Notes: a model not told the origin generated them from the sequence alone. DNA of 64,000 nucleotides from Paenibacillus pinistramenti (GCF_005869875.1 NZ_VAWG01000016.1:1-64000), one strand, 5' to 3'; numbered from the stretch's first letter, positions 43,431 to 53,266 are shown. Translations and numbers: made by a program.

Positions 43431-44789
43431 TTACAGAGCTTTCAAATACTCAACAACGGTCAGCAGACCTTTGTCAAAGTTCTCAAGATTAAAGTGCTCG
43501 TTCGGTGCGTGCAGGTTCTCGTCAGGCAGTCCGAAGCCCATCAGCACGGCAGGCGCTGTCAGCACGCGGGACAAGGTTTCCACGATCGGAATGGAGCCGC
43601 CGTCTTTGGTGAAGAGGGCGCGTGTTCCGTATACTTTTTCATAAGCGTCAGCGGCTTTCTGCAGCATCGGCTGGGAAGGGTCGATGTTGAAGGCAAAGGC
43701 TTTCTCACCCGCATGGAAGGTCAAAGCGGCGCCGGCCGGCACATAGGCGTTCAGATGGCGTTCGATCTTCTCCATAATGTCATGCGGGTTCTGGTTGGCC
43801 ACCAGACGGCAGGTGATTTTGGCATGGGCTTCTTTCGGAATGACTGTTTTGGAGCCTTCGCCCTGGAAGCCGCCGTACAGGCCGTTGATTTCAAGCGTAG
43901 GGCGCGCGCCAATCCGTTCAACAAACGTATAGCCCGGTTCGCCGAACAGGGAAGTCAGACCCAGATCCTGTCTCAGCTTCTCTTCATTAAACTGCTGCTT
44001 CTCGAATTCGTCATGCATTTCAGGAGACAGCGGGAGCACATCGTCGTAGAAGCCCTCAACCGCAACGCGTCCGTCTGCGTCATGCAGCGAGTTAAGCAGG
44101 GTTACGATCGAATGCAGCGCATTGGGAACACCGCCGCCGAAGGAGCCGGAATGCAGGTCGGTATTGGCCGTATTGATCGTAAGCTCCATGGAGCATAAGC
44201 CGCGGAGGCCTGTGGAAATCGCCGGCTTGCCTTTTTCAATCAGGGCGGTGTCAGAGATCAGCACCACGTCGGCTGCCAGCTTCTCCTTGTTCTGTTCCAG
44301 GAAGATCGGCAGATTTGGGCTGGACACCTCCTCTTCGCCTTCGATGCAGAATTTAATATTGACCGGAAGCTGCTTCTCTTCGGCAAGAATGGCTTCAACG
44401 GCTTTAATATGTAGAAAAACCTGGCCTTTATCGTCCGTAGCTCCGCGCGCATACAGCTTGCCGTCACGCACATCAGGCTCAAACGGAGGCGTCTGCCACA
44501 GATTCAGCGGATCAACAGGCTGAACGTCATAGTGTCCGTATACCAGAACAGTCGGTTTGCCCGGCGCATGCAGGTGATCGGCGTAGACAATTGGATGTCC
44601 CTTGGTTTCGTTGATGGTGACATTGTCAAGACCTGCACGGGTCAAGGTGTCGGCAAGCCACTGGGCGGCACGGTTCACATCGGGTTTGTACTCTGAAATA
44701 GCGGAAATACTCGGAATGGAGAGCCATTCTTTCAATTCATTTAAATGCTGCTCTCTGCGGTTCTCAAAATAAGTCTGATAGCTGCTCAT
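43431..44789 (-). CDS. M20-family dipeptidase
   Basis: The 452-residue zinc peptidase has YGHYDVQPVDP (zinc His and Asp), ARGATDDKGQ (bridging Asp), EGEEEVSSPN (catalytic Glu and zinc Glu) and HAPNEHFNLENF (C-terminal zinc His), with an inserted dimerisation domain. It hydrolyses dipeptides in the cytoplasm, probably for peptide nutrition. The ATG at 44789 is preceded by an AGGGAGGAT sequence on the minus strand. It is monocistronic, diverging from the foldase gene. Confidence 0.9.
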   Translation of the reverse strand: MSSYQTYFENRREQHLNELKEWLSIPSISAISEYKPDVNRAAQWLADTLTRAGLDNVTINETKGHPIVYADHLHAPGKPTVLVYGHYDVQPVDPLNLWQTPPFEPDVRDGKLYARGATDDKGQVFLHIKAVEAILAEEKQLPVNIKFCIEGEEEVSSPNLPIFLEQNKEKLAADVVLISDTALIEKGKPAISTGLRGLCSMELTINTANTDLHSGSFGGGVPNALHSIVTLLNSLHDADGRVAVEGFYDDVLPLSPEMHDEFEKQQFNEEKLRQDLGLTSLFGEPGYTFVERIGARPTLEINGLYGGFQGEGSKTVIPKEAHAKITCRLVANQNPHDIMEKIERHLNAYVPAGAALTFHAGEKAFAFNIDPSQPMLQKAADAYEKVYGTRALFTKDGGSIPIVETLSRVLTAPAVLMGFGLPDENLHAPNEHFNLENFDKGLLTVVEYLKAL

Positions 44790-44897
44790 ATGGTTATTTT
44801 ATCCTCCCTGACTCAATTCTACGGTCTATTGTACTACGATTTGACTGTCAGCGGAAATCGCACGCTTTCGGCATGAAAAGGGTGATTTTGGCTAACA

Positions 44898-44946
44898 TTA
44901 AGAGAACCTTAAGATCAGGTTTGATAATTTTTAATAAACCTTAAGG
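44898..44946 (+). promoter_or_regulatory. Array of 11-bp-phased TTAA-type boxes
   Basis: TTAAGA (44898), TTAAGA (44909), TTTGAT (44920), TTAATA (44931) and TTAAGG (44941) are spaced 11, 11, 11 and 10 bp. Such direct hexamer arrays are bound by OmpR/PhoP-class response regulators. It lies about 70-115 bp upstream of the foldase gene. The regulator is not identified. Confidence 0.6.
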
Positions 44947-45012
44947 TTTTAAATAAGATTTTCTGTTATCTTTATAAGAGCTTAGCAAATTCAGAAGGGA
45001 GTCAAGATTGGA

Positions 45013-46242
45013 ATGACTGAAGAGAAAAAAGATTTACAGGGATTAGACCCGAACGCTTCAGAGCCTTTGAAAGACGAGCAGGCTGCAGAAGCGGAAGCTG
45101 AACATACAGAAGAGGCTGTGAGCGCTGTGGAAGCTGATGGACAAGCTCCTGAAGCCGGACACGGGGAATCGGCCGAACAACCCGAAAGCGGTACAGGCGT
45201 TCCGGTAACGGGACTCGAGAGCAGCAGCGAAGCGCTGGCCGTGATGCAATCCGAAGACGAAATTCATACTCAGGCGGCTGAAGAACCTCCTGTTAAACGT
45301 AATAACAGCGGCATCTGGATGGGCGTGTCCCTTATCCTTGTTGTTCTGCTGGTCATTTCCTTGTTTACAAGCCCGTTTGCCCAGAAGGATTCCGAGAAGG
45401 CCGTTGCTACGGTCAACAACGAGAAAATTACCAAAGAGCAGCTGTATGACGCTTTGGTTAAAGCTGGCGGCGAGCAGACGCTGAGCGGCATGATCGACGA
45501 TGAGCTGATCCGCCAGGAAGCAGTGAAAGCGAACGTTGAGGTAACTGACGCTGATATTCAGAAAGAGAAGGATTTCTATATTACGCAGTTTGGCTCTGAG
45601 GAAGCGCTGAATGAACTGCTCTCCCAATACGGGATGACAGACGAGGATTTCCAGGAGCAGCTCAAGAAAGAGGCCCAGATCCGCAAGCTGCTTGAACCTC
45701 AAGTGACGGTTACGGATGACCAGATCAGTACTTACTTCGAGCAAAATAAAGCTTCTTTTGATACGCCTGCACAGGTACAAGCTTCCCAAATCGTTGTCGC
45801 AACGGAGAAAGAAGCCACCGATATTATCACCCAGCTGAAGGGCGGCACTGATTTTGCCACTCTGGCTAAAGAGAAGTCTACTGATACAGCTACCAAAGAC
45901 AACGGCGGCGATCTTGGCTTCTTTGCCCAGGATTCCGGCACAGTTGATTCTGCGGTCGTAACTGCTGCATTCAATCTCAAGAAGGACGGCATCAGCTCCG
46001 CTGTTCAAATGTCCGACGGCCAGTATGCAGTTGTGAAGGTTACGGATACGAAGGAAGCTCACACGGCTACCCTGGAAGAGAAGAAGGCTGAGATTAAAGA
46101 CCTTCTGATCACCCAGCAGGTATCCTCGATGTCCACTTCCTGGCTTGATAACTTGAGAGCTGAAGCAAAAATCACCAACACGCTGGACAGCAGCAGCTCG
46201 GAAGAAACAGCTGCGGACAGCAGCACGACTACAGCCGAATAA
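45013..46242 (+). CDS. Membrane-anchored PrsA/SurA-like peptidyl-prolyl isomerase
   Basis: 409 residues: an acidic cytosolic N-terminal tail (about 1-95), one membrane helix (about 101-119, IWMGVSLILVVLLVISLF), a SurA-N-like helical domain (about 130-235) and a parvulin PPIase domain (about 240-340, QASQIVVATEKEA, NGGDLGFFAQDSG). It folds exported proteins at the outer face of the membrane. Classical PrsA is a lipoprotein; here a transmembrane anchor and long acidic tail replace the lipobox. The ATG at 45013 follows a GAAGGGAGTC site; an 11-bp-phased box array lies upstream. Confidence 0.88.
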   Translation: MTEEKKDLQGLDPNASEPLKDEQAAEAEAEHTEEAVSAVEADGQAPEAGHGESAEQPESGTGVPVTGLESSSEALAVMQSEDEIHTQAAEEPPVKRNNSGIWMGVSLILVVLLVISLFTSPFAQKDSEKAVATVNNEKITKEQLYDALVKAGGEQTLSGMIDDELIRQEAVKANVEVTDADIQKEKDFYITQFGSEEALNELLSQYGMTDEDFQEQLKKEAQIRKLLEPQVTVTDDQISTYFEQNKASFDTPAQVQASQIVVATEKEATDIITQLKGGTDFATLAKEKSTDTATKDNGGDLGFFAQDSGTVDSAVVTAAFNLKKDGISSAVQMSDGQYAVVKVTDTKEAHTATLEEKKAEIKDLLITQQVSSMSTSWLDNLRAEAKITNTLDSSSSEETAADSSTTTAE

Positions 46243-46294
46243 TTCCGGTTGTTCACTGAACTCAAGAAGCCCTCAGGGCTCAAGAGCCGCAAGA

Positions 46295-46334
46295 GAGCAG
46301 CAGACGGGCATTTCGCCCGTTCTGCTGCTCTTTT
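46295..46334 (+). terminator. Strong terminator of the foldase gene
   Basis: GAGCAGCAGACGGGC pairs with GCCCGTTCTGCTGCTC (one bulge), followed by TTTT. Confidence 0.85.
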
Positions 46335-46438
46335 GTATAGGCGGACAAAAGGATTTCTGCCGACGGTTTAAATTTGATTCAAAGAACGATAAAATAACAA
46401 CTGACAGTAGGATTATTTGGCGGGAAGAAGGTTGCGGA

Positions 46439-47443
46439 ATGCCGGAAATAAAAGGTTGGATAGACGGAAGGCTGCTGCAGGTGCCGGTATCGATGGCGCC
46501 GCCGCTCAGGCTGGTTAACAGCTATCTTCTGCGGGATGCGGAGTCGGATTCTTATACGGTGATTGACCCCGGGCCGCGGTCGCCCGTGACGGAGAAGGAA
46601 TGGGCGGACGTTTGGGAAGCCCTGCAGATCAGCCCCAAGCAGATCAGGCAAATCGTGGTGACCCATCATCATCCGGACCATATGGGTCTGGCCGGGTATC
46701 TCCAGGAGCTGTCCGGCGCAAACGTACGGATGTCAAAGACGGCTTATGAGGAATCGCTGCGCATGTGGCCTGAGGACCGGAGCATGAATGAGGCTCTGCC
46801 GGATTTCTACCGGGAACACGGAATGCCGGAGGAGCTTGCTTCGCAGCTGCCTGTGCACCTGGAGAGCTTCTATACGCAGGTCCATCCGCGGCCTGAAGTG
46901 ACTTTCGTGAGTGAGAACGAAGAGCTCTGGATGGGCGGATGGAGCTGGAAGCCTGTGGAGACAGGCGGCCATGCTTCGGGGCACCTGTCCTTCTACAACC
47001 GGCAGGAGCAGGTCATCCTCTGCGGGGATGCGGTGCTGCCGCAGATTTCGCCGAATATCAGCTATTATCCGGGTGGGGATGATCAGCCCCTGCACACTTT
47101 CCTGAGCGGGCTGGTTAAGCTGGGCCAGTTAGAGGTTAAGCAGGCTTTTCCGGGGCACCGGCATCCGTTTGATTCCTTTCGTGCCCGGACGCAGCGGCTG
47201 CTTGAACATCATGAGGAGCGGCTGGAGAAGGTGTCCGGACTGCTGCAGCAGGGCGGGCCGCACACCGGTTTTGAAATCTGCGCCGAGCTGTTTGGCACCA
47301 AGCTTGGCATTCACCAGATGCGCTTTGCCATGTCGGAAAGCCTGGCCCATCTGGCCGAGCTGGTCCGCCGCGGCGAGGCGGCAGCCGAACGCGCGGGCAG
47401 CGGGAGCATCCGCTTTATTGCCCTGAAATATGTCAAGGCTTAA
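46439..47443 (+). CDS. Metallo-beta-lactamase-fold hydrolase
   Basis: 334 residues with VTHHHPDHMGLAGYL (HxHxDH zinc motif, about 75-89), a GHASGHLSF third metal His, GDAVLPQ, and FPGHRHPF. After the MBL domain a C-terminal helical domain of about 90 residues resembles the winged-helix tail of glyoxalase-II/LACTB2-like members. The substrate is unknown, with thioester or phosphodiester hydrolysis most likely. The ATG at 46439 is preceded by GGGAAGAAGG; it is bounded by terminators on both sides. Confidence 0.88.
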   Translation: MPEIKGWIDGRLLQVPVSMAPPLRLVNSYLLRDAESDSYTVIDPGPRSPVTEKEWADVWEALQISPKQIRQIVVTHHHPDHMGLAGYLQELSGANVRMSKTAYEESLRMWPEDRSMNEALPDFYREHGMPEELASQLPVHLESFYTQVHPRPEVTFVSENEELWMGGWSWKPVETGGHASGHLSFYNRQEQVILCGDAVLPQISPNISYYPGGDDQPLHTFLSGLVKLGQLEVKQAFPGHRHPFDSFRARTQRLLEHHEERLEKVSGLLQQGGPHTGFEICAELFGTKLGIHQMRFAMSESLAHLAELVRRGEAAAERAGSGSIRFIALKYVKA

Positions 47444-47469
47444 TAATGGCGAGGTATAAATAAAATAAA

Positions 47470-47519
47470 GCTGCCGGGAGAAGACGATCCAGCATTCGTC
47501 TTCTCCCGGCAGCTTTTTT
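47470..47519. terminator. Strong bidirectional terminator
   Basis: An 18-bp perfect stem (GCTGCCGGGAGAAGACGA and its complement) with an 8-nt loop is followed by TTTTTT on the plus strand, with an A-rich run on the other side. It separates convergent genes. Confidence 0.95.
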
Positions 47520-47548
47520 ATAGGGGCAGTGATGCTGTTCAAAGCAGG

Positions 47549-48121
47549 CTACATGGAGGTGCCTTTTTCCGCGAGAGTATCAACGGATTCTTCGCCGCGT
47601 GCCTGCTCGCGCTCGGCCTGCTTGCGGTGCGCAATCCGGCTGCTGGCGGCTGCCGCCACTGCGCCTACGATATCGTCAAGGAACGTGTTGACCGGGCCGA
47701 GGCTCTTGTCGTTCAGCCGCTCCAGAACACCCGGCTTCAGCTTGTCCACATAGCCGTAATTCGTAAATCCGATGCTTCCGTACACATTTACGATTGAGAA
47801 AGCAAGAATTTCGTCAACGCCGTACAGACTCTCATCATATTTAATCATGTCCTGCAGCTCCGGGATCAGCAGGTTCTGCTCACCCAGAATATCGAGCTGG
47901 ATGCCGGTCAGCACCGCATTCTGAACCTCCCGCTTCGAAAGCACCCGCTCAACGTTGTGGATACACTCGTCCATGGTGAGATTCGGATAGTATTTCCGCT
48001 GCAGGATCATGACCAGCTCCGCGATCTCCTCGATCTTGACGCCGCGCTTCTCCAGCCAGTATTTCGTGGCCTCCGCGACCTTTTTACTGTTCAGTGCATA
48101 AGGATTTTTGATCTCTTCCAT
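47549..48121 (-). CDS. Phosphatidylglycerophosphatase A-like protein (YutG type)
   Basis: 190 residues with ILAFSIVNVYGSIGFTNYGYVDK and LGPVNTFLDDIVGAVAAA, features of the PgpA/YutG family of Firmicutes, which dephosphorylates phosphatidylglycerophosphate or related lipids. The N-terminal part is soluble and helical (EATKYWLEKRGVKIEEIAELV). The ATG at 48121 follows a GGAGGAAG site. It is monocistronic. Confidence 0.82.
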   Translation of the reverse strand: MEEIKNPYALNSKKVAEATKYWLEKRGVKIEEIAELVMILQRKYYPNLTMDECIHNVERVLSKREVQNAVLTGIQLDILGEQNLLIPELQDMIKYDESLYGVDEILAFSIVNVYGSIGFTNYGYVDKLKPGVLERLNDKSLGPVNTFLDDIVGAVAAAASSRIAHRKQAEREQARGEESVDTLAEKGTSM

Positions 48122-48251
48122 TCTTCCTCCACCTCATTCATGTCATGGTTAATAAGCTGTCCAATTTGAGAAAAAATATAGTTATTTTTACGGGGAAGGC
48201 TCGTATACATAGTAGTACAAACCAGCACAAAATGTAGGGAGGCTCCCATTC

Positions 48252-49622
48252 ATGAAACGTATTCCACATTGGAAAATGACAGCTGCAGCCAGCGCAGTTG
48301 CGCTGCCGCTTCTACTATCAGGCTGTTCCTTGGCAGGCCTTGGCCCATCGGGCCAGATCGATGCGCCGCCGGCGAACGCCGAAGCGCAGATGCTGAGCGG
48401 TGAAATCCCGACAGCTGCAGGGGTCCAGCATGATCCGGCAGATTTAACGACCGTCTACCTGTCCAATGGACAAGGCCTGCTTGCGCCGGTCTCACTGCCA
48501 TTGAACGCCGAGAGCGGTTCCGCGCAAACGTCAGGGGAAGCAGACGGAGCGGATTCCGCTGCTGCCAAACAAACCTCGGCGACCTCGGTCAGCGATCCGC
48601 TGGCAGAGGACAGCTCCGGCGCTGACGGGGAAGCTGCTGCAAACGCTGCAGTGAGCGCTCCAGCGAATGAAGGCGAAGCTGCCGCGGCAGAGCCAGTCGC
48701 CGGGACGGACGGCAGCGCGGTCGCTGCGGATGACGATTCGGCAGACAGCAGCGCCAAGCAGACAGCTGCCGATGCTTCATCCGACTCCGCTACCTCCGCT
48801 ACCTCTGCCGCCTCGGCGGCTGCTGCATCAAACGAGACGCTGATCAAGAGCCTGGAAACTCTCGTCATAAACGGGCCGTACCAGCAGGAGCTTCCAGTCG
48901 GGTTCAGCGGCATTCTGCCTGAAGGCACTGAAGTCAAAAGCGTGACTGTCAAGCCGGATCAAAAGCTTGCGGTCGTCGAATTTTCCAAAGCCTTCACAGG
49001 TTACGATAAAGCCGATGAGCGCAAAATTCTTGAAGCCGTCACCTGGACAATGACCGAACAGACGGGCGTAAATGCGGTAGAGGTTTGGGTAGACGGGCAG
49101 CGCCTGAGCGAAATGCCTGTAGATCATACGCCGATTCCGTATCCGTTGACCCGGGCGGTAGGCATCAACCTGGAGCTGGACGGCGGGGCCGTCTCGCAGA
49201 CGACACCGGTGACGGTCTACTTCACGGCAACCGCAGAAGACGGTTCTCCTTATTTTGTACCCGTTACCCGCTTTGTTCCAAACAGCGAAGAACCATTGAA
49301 AGCGGCTTTAGGCCAGCTGATCAGCGGCCCTCAGCAGGGGGACGGGCTGGAGCAGGTATTGACGGAGACGGCAGCCCTGAAATCAGTTGAAGAATCCAAG
49401 GACGGGGTGGTCAGCGTATCCCTGACCGACGACATGTTTGAATCCGGTGAACGTATCCCGGCAGAAATGCTGGAAGCCGTAGTGCTGACGGTCACGGAAA
49501 ATGCCAAAGGCAGCAAGGTGAACATCACCTTTAACGGCAGCAAGGATGTAGTCGATACGCTTAATAAAGCGTACAGCAATCCGGTGACAAGACCGGAGAA
49601 GATTAACGACCTTTCTGTTTAA
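48252..49622 (+). CDS. gerM: GerM-domain spore lipoprotein
   Basis: 456 residues: lipoprotein signal with lipobox LSGC near 22-25, a first region leading into a long Ala/Ser/Asp-rich low-complexity insert (about 87-190), and two GerM domains (about 195-300, and 305-445 with TVYFTATAEDGSPYFVPVTR and LTDDMFESG). In B. subtilis GerM is needed for engulfment and for spore germination and peptidoglycan. The insert is not in Bacillus GerM and probably acts as a flexible stalk. GGGAGGCT precedes the ATG. rph and rdgB follow, as in Bacillus. Confidence 0.9.
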   Translation: MKRIPHWKMTAAASAVALPLLLSGCSLAGLGPSGQIDAPPANAEAQMLSGEIPTAAGVQHDPADLTTVYLSNGQGLLAPVSLPLNAESGSAQTSGEADGADSAAAKQTSATSVSDPLAEDSSGADGEAAANAAVSAPANEGEAAAAEPVAGTDGSAVAADDDSADSSAKQTAADASSDSATSATSAASAAAASNETLIKSLETLVINGPYQQELPVGFSGILPEGTEVKSVTVKPDQKLAVVEFSKAFTGYDKADERKILEAVTWTMTEQTGVNAVEVWVDGQRLSEMPVDHTPIPYPLTRAVGINLELDGGAVSQTTPVTVYFTATAEDGSPYFVPVTRFVPNSEEPLKAALGQLISGPQQGDGLEQVLTETAALKSVEESKDGVVSVSLTDDMFESGERIPAEMLEAVVLTVTENAKGSKVNITFNGSKDVVDTLNKAYSNPVTRPEKINDLSV

Positions 49623-49666
49623 AATTGAGGCTGTGCCGCTTAATTCAAGCCATGAGCGAAGTATCG

Positions 49667-49692
49667 GAGACCGGAGCGGTCTCTTTTTTTTT
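49667..49692 (+). terminator. Terminator of gerM
   Basis: GAGACC-GGAGC-GGTCTC is followed by nine T residues. It separates gerM from rph, so rph-rdgB has its own promoter in the next 100 bp. Confidence 0.85.
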
Positions 49693-49792
49693 ATAAAAAA
49701 TAAGAATAAGGGGGCGGTGTGCTTTTGCCCGGTGACTTTGCTAAAATAAGATGAACAAACGACAGGCTGAATTTTAGGAGGATAACAGGATT

Positions 49793-50542
49793 ATGAGATT
49801 GGATGGGCGCGCCCATGATGAGCGCAGACCGATGACACTTGCGGTAAATACAAATAAATATGCGGAAGGCTCGGTTCTGATTGAAGTCGGAGATACCAAA
49901 GTGATTTGCACGGCCACCGTGGAGGAACGGGTTCCTCCTTTTATGAAAGGACAGGGCAAAGGCTGGATAACGGCTGAATATTCCATGCTGCCCCGTGCGA
50001 CTCATACCCGCAACCAGCGCGAAGCAAGCAGAGGCAAGCTGACGGGGCGGACGATGGAAATCCAGCGTCTGATCGGCAGAGCGCTGCGTTCGGTCGTGAA
50101 TCTGGAAGCGCTTGGCGAACGGTCCGTATTGATTGACTGTGACGTCATTCAGGCTGACGGGGGCACGCGCACCAGCTCCATTACCGGCGCTTTTGTAGCG
50201 ATGACGATGGCTATTGAGAAGCTTGCGGCCAAGCATAACCTGCCGGTGTTTCCGGTTACGGATTATTTGGCTTCCGTCAGCGTCGGGGTTATTGGAGAGA
50301 GCCTGCTGCTGGACTTGAATTATGAAGAGGATTCGAAAGCGAAAGTAGATATGAATGTCGTGATGACCGGACAGGGCAAATTTGTTGAGGTTCAGGGCAC
50401 AGGGGAAGAGAATCCATTCTCCCGCCAGGAGCTGAACGGACTGCTGGAGCTTGCGGAGAAGGGCATTTCCGAAGCTATTTCCCAGCAGCGCGAAGCGCTT
50501 GGAGCCCTTGCGTCCAAGATCGGAGGTGGGGGAAAGGCATGA
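49793..50542 (+). CDS. rph: Ribonuclease PH
   Basis: The 249-residue phosphorolytic exoribonuclease starts [15 protein letters not shown] and has [36 protein letters not shown] and [18 protein letters not shown], the phosphate- and RNA-binding residues of the family. It trims tRNA 3' ends. An AGGAGGATAA sequence precedes the ATG. Its TGA overlaps the rdgB start (ATGATG at 50539). Confidence 0.96.
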   Translation: MRLDGRAHDERRPMTLAVNTNKYAEGSVLIEVGDTKVICTATVEERVPPFMKGQGKGWITAEYSMLPRATHTRNQREASRGKLTGRTMEIQRLIGRALRSVVNLEALGERSVLIDCDVIQADGGTRTSSITGAFVAMTMAIEKLAAKHNLPVFPVTDYLASVSVGVIGESLLLDLNYEEDSKAKVDMNVVMTGQGKFVEVQGTGEENPFSRQELNGLLELAEKGISEAISQQREALGALASKIGGGGKA

Positions 50543-51165
50543 TGGAGCAGCAGGCCATTATTGTTTCTACCCGCAACAAGGGCAAGGTGCGTGAGTTTGC
50601 GCATGCGCTTGCTTTCCTGGGGAAGCCGGTGCAGAGCATGTATGATTACCCGGATGTACCGGAGGTCGTAGAAGACGGGGAGACCTTTGCGGAAAATGCC
50701 CGTAAGAAAGCCAAGGAGGTCGGCGACCGGCTCGCGATGCCGGTGCTGGCCGATGATTCCGGCTTATGCGTAGACCGGCTGGACGGCAGACCGGGCGTTT
50801 ATTCTGCCCGTTTTGCAGGCGAGGGCGCGGCAGATGAGCAGAACAACGAGAAGCTGCTGGCTGCGCTCGCGGAGCTTAGCCTGGGCGAGGATACGGAGCA
50901 GCCGCTGCTGAGTCCGGCCCGTTTCGTCTGCAGTTTGGCGTATTACGACCCTGCAGACGGCAGCTTTGTGGAAGCGGACGGCGAGGTCGAGGGCTGGATT
51001 ACATCAGAGCCGGCCGGCAGCGGGGGCTTCGGCTACGACCCGCTGTTCTACCTGCCGGAATACGGGAAGACGATGGCGGAGCTCAGCCTGGAGGAGAAGC
51101 AGGCGATCGGCCACCGCGGCCGGGCGCTGCGCAAGCTTGTAGAGAAGCTTGGAGGACAAGCTTAA
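50539..51165 (+). CDS. rdgB: XTP/dITP (non-canonical purine NTP) pyrophosphatase
   Basis: The 208-residue HAM1/RdgB protein has [11 protein letters not shown] at the N terminus, [49 protein letters not shown] and HRGRALRKL. It hydrolyses dITP and XTP to keep damaged purines out of DNA. Coupled to rph as in B. subtilis (ysnA). Its last codons and stop form the first unit of a 13-bp tandem repeat. Confidence 0.95.
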   Translation: MMEQQAIIVSTRNKGKVREFAHALAFLGKPVQSMYDYPDVPEVVEDGETFAENARKKAKEVGDRLAMPVLADDSGLCVDRLDGRPGVYSARFAGEGAADEQNNEKLLAALAELSLGEDTEQPLLSPARFVCSLAYYDPADGSFVEADGEVEGWITSEPAGSGGFGYDPLFYLPEYGKTMAELSLEEKQAIGHRGRALRKLVEKLGGQA

Positions 51166-51209
51166 AGGGAAAGCTTAAAGGGAAAGCTTAAAGGGAAAGC
51201 TTAAAGGGA
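51158..51209 (+). repeat. Four tandem 13-bp repeats at the rdgB stop
   Basis: The unit AAGCTTAAAGGGA is repeated four times perfectly (51158, 51171, 51184, 51197). The first unit contains the rdgB TAA. It looks like slippage duplication. Confidence 0.95.
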
Positions 51210-51217
51210 AAGAAACA

Positions 51218-51253
51218 GGGACTGACTCGGGTGGAGTCAGTCCCCTTTTTTTT
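51218..51253 (+). terminator. Terminator of rph-rdgB
   Basis: GGGACTGACTC and GAGTCAGTCCC pair around a 5-nt loop, followed by a long T-run. Confidence 0.92.
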
Positions 51254-51264
51254 AAAATTTCAAA

Positions 51265-53109
51265 TCAGCGGATCGAAACCTTGTAATCCTTCAACCAGCG
51301 GTTGATTTGCGTCATGTAGGCAAACAGCTGCGGCCCGGACATGAGCTGGCTGAACCATGGCAGATGGGATGTCGAATCGGTGGCTGCGGCAATTTCCCGC
51401 AGCTTCGCGCTGTCAATCAGCGGCAGAATGGGAGAAGAGGGGTCATCCAATACAGCAAGCATCTGGTCTCTGACCGCATCGAGATAAGCCGGATTATGCG
51501 TTTTTGGATAGGGGCTCTTCTTGCGGTACAGCACATCATCCGGCAGCAGGCCTTCCAGAGCCTTGCGCAGAATGCCTTTTTCCCGGTCGCCGGTCATTTT
51601 GATATTCCAGGGAATGTTGAATACATATTCAACGAGGCGGTGGTCGCAGTAAGGAACGCGCACCTCAAGCCCGGCGCCCATGCTCATCCGGTCCTTGCGG
51701 TCCAGCAGCGTCGGCATAAAGCGGGTGATATTCAGGTAGGAGATCATGCGCATCTTGGCGTCATCGCCGGTTTCACCTTCCAGTTCCGGCACCTCGGCGA
51801 GCGCTTCCCGGTAACGCTGGTCGACATAGTCAAGGGGCTTGATGTGCTCGCGAAGCTCCGGAGACAGAAGCTCTGCGCGGAATGGGCTGGAGACGGACCA
51901 CGGGAACGTGCCGGAGTCGCGGAGCTCTTTGCGGTGAAACCATGGATACCCGCCGAAGATTTCATCCGCAGCCTCGCCGGATAAGGCGACGGTTGCTTCT
52001 TTCTTGATTTCGTGGCAGAACAGCAGAAGCGAGGAATCCACATCGACCATTCCCGGTAAATCCCGGACTCTGGTTGCTTCGTCCAGCGCTTCAACCAAAT
52101 CGTCCGTATCAATCAGGACATAATGGTGTTCGGTCTGCAGCTCCTCGACCATCCGCTTGATCCAGGGGCCGTCAGCTCCAGGCTGGAAAATGTGCTCTTT
52201 GAAATGCTTATCGTTGCCCACATAGTCGACAGAGAACGTATGCACCTGGCCTTGCCCGGTCTGCTTGTAGTAATTAACCGCCAGCGCCGTCAGCGCGCTG
52301 GAATCGAGTCCTCCGGACAGCAGCGTGCAGAGCGGGACATCGGAAATCAGCTGGCGCTCAACGGTATCGGTGAGCAGGGCGCGGAGTTTTTCAGCCGTTT
52401 GCTCCACACTGTCCTCATGCCTGGTGCTTTCGAGCTTCCAATACGCGTAAATGCGCAGCCCCGCCTGGCTGTAAATCATGGCATGCCCGGGACGAAGCTC
52501 CTTCAGCTCTTTATACACGCCATGGCCGGGCGTACGGGCCGGTCCAATCGCAAAAATCTCGGCAAGCCCTTCCGCGTCAACGGACGCTTCGACCTTCGGG
52601 TGCTGGAGAATGGCCTTCGGCTCAGAGCCGAAGATCAGCAGCCCGTCTTGATCGCTGTAAAATAAAGGCTTCACGCCTAACCGGTCGCGGGCCAAAAAGA
52701 CATGCTGCTGGACACTGTCCCACACCGCAAACGCAAAAATCCCGTTCAGCCGGTCCACACAGCCGGGCCCCCACTCGGCGTAAGAGTGAAGCAGCACCTC
52801 GGTATCGCAGTCCGTGCGGAAATGGTGTCCCCTTTGGAGCAGCTCTTTTTTCAATTCGTTAGCATTATAGATCTCTCCGTTATATACGATGCTGAACAAG
52901 GCGTCCTCCTGCTGAAAAATCATAGGCTGCGCGCCGTTCTCGGGGTCCATGACGCTCAGGCGGCGGTGCCCGAAAGCACACGGATTGGAGATCCAGGTGC
53001 CGTGGGCGTCAGGCCCCCGTTTGGACAAGGTTTCAGTCATATTCACCAAGAGCTCGGAATCCTGCGTCAAATCCCTGCCCCATTCAATAAATCCCGTAAT
53101 TCCACACAT
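51265..53109 (-). CDS. asnB: Asparagine synthase (glutamine-hydrolysing)
   Basis: The 614-residue protein starts MCGITGFIEWG, with Cys2 as the glutaminase nucleophile, then HRRLSVMD, and a synthetase domain with LLSGGLDSSALTAL as PP-loop and LSGEAADEIFGGYPWF. It makes Asn from Asp, Gln and ATP. In Paenibacillus and Bacillus such enzymes also serve general amide or cell-wall amidation roles, but housekeeping Asn synthesis is the simplest reading. The minus-strand start has a GAGAGGATG site. It stands alone between terminators. Confidence 0.95.
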   Translation of the reverse strand: MCGITGFIEWGRDLTQDSELLVNMTETLSKRGPDAHGTWISNPCAFGHRRLSVMDPENGAQPMIFQQEDALFSIVYNGEIYNANELKKELLQRGHHFRTDCDTEVLLHSYAEWGPGCVDRLNGIFAFAVWDSVQQHVFLARDRLGVKPLFYSDQDGLLIFGSEPKAILQHPKVEASVDAEGLAEIFAIGPARTPGHGVYKELKELRPGHAMIYSQAGLRIYAYWKLESTRHEDSVEQTAEKLRALLTDTVERQLISDVPLCTLLSGGLDSSALTALAVNYYKQTGQGQVHTFSVDYVGNDKHFKEHIFQPGADGPWIKRMVEELQTEHHYVLIDTDDLVEALDEATRVRDLPGMVDVDSSLLLFCHEIKKEATVALSGEAADEIFGGYPWFHRKELRDSGTFPWSVSSPFRAELLSPELREHIKPLDYVDQRYREALAEVPELEGETGDDAKMRMISYLNITRFMPTLLDRKDRMSMGAGLEVRVPYCDHRLVEYVFNIPWNIKMTGDREKGILRKALEGLLPDDVLYRKKSPYPKTHNPAYLDAVRDQMLAVLDDPSSPILPLIDSAKLREIAAATDSTSHLPWFSQLMSGPQLFAYMTQINRWLKDYKVSIR

Positions 53110-53266
53110 GGTTAATGTTCATCCTCTCTATCGGCCAATTCCTGGTGCGTAGTGTCGTCGCCCAAAGTAATAACAAATTATGCCGAACAAGGGCATAAAA
53201 TGTCTGTCCTTTATGGAAACTAATGAAGGAAGCGGATGCAATTGAAACCAGGAAGGGAGATATAAG

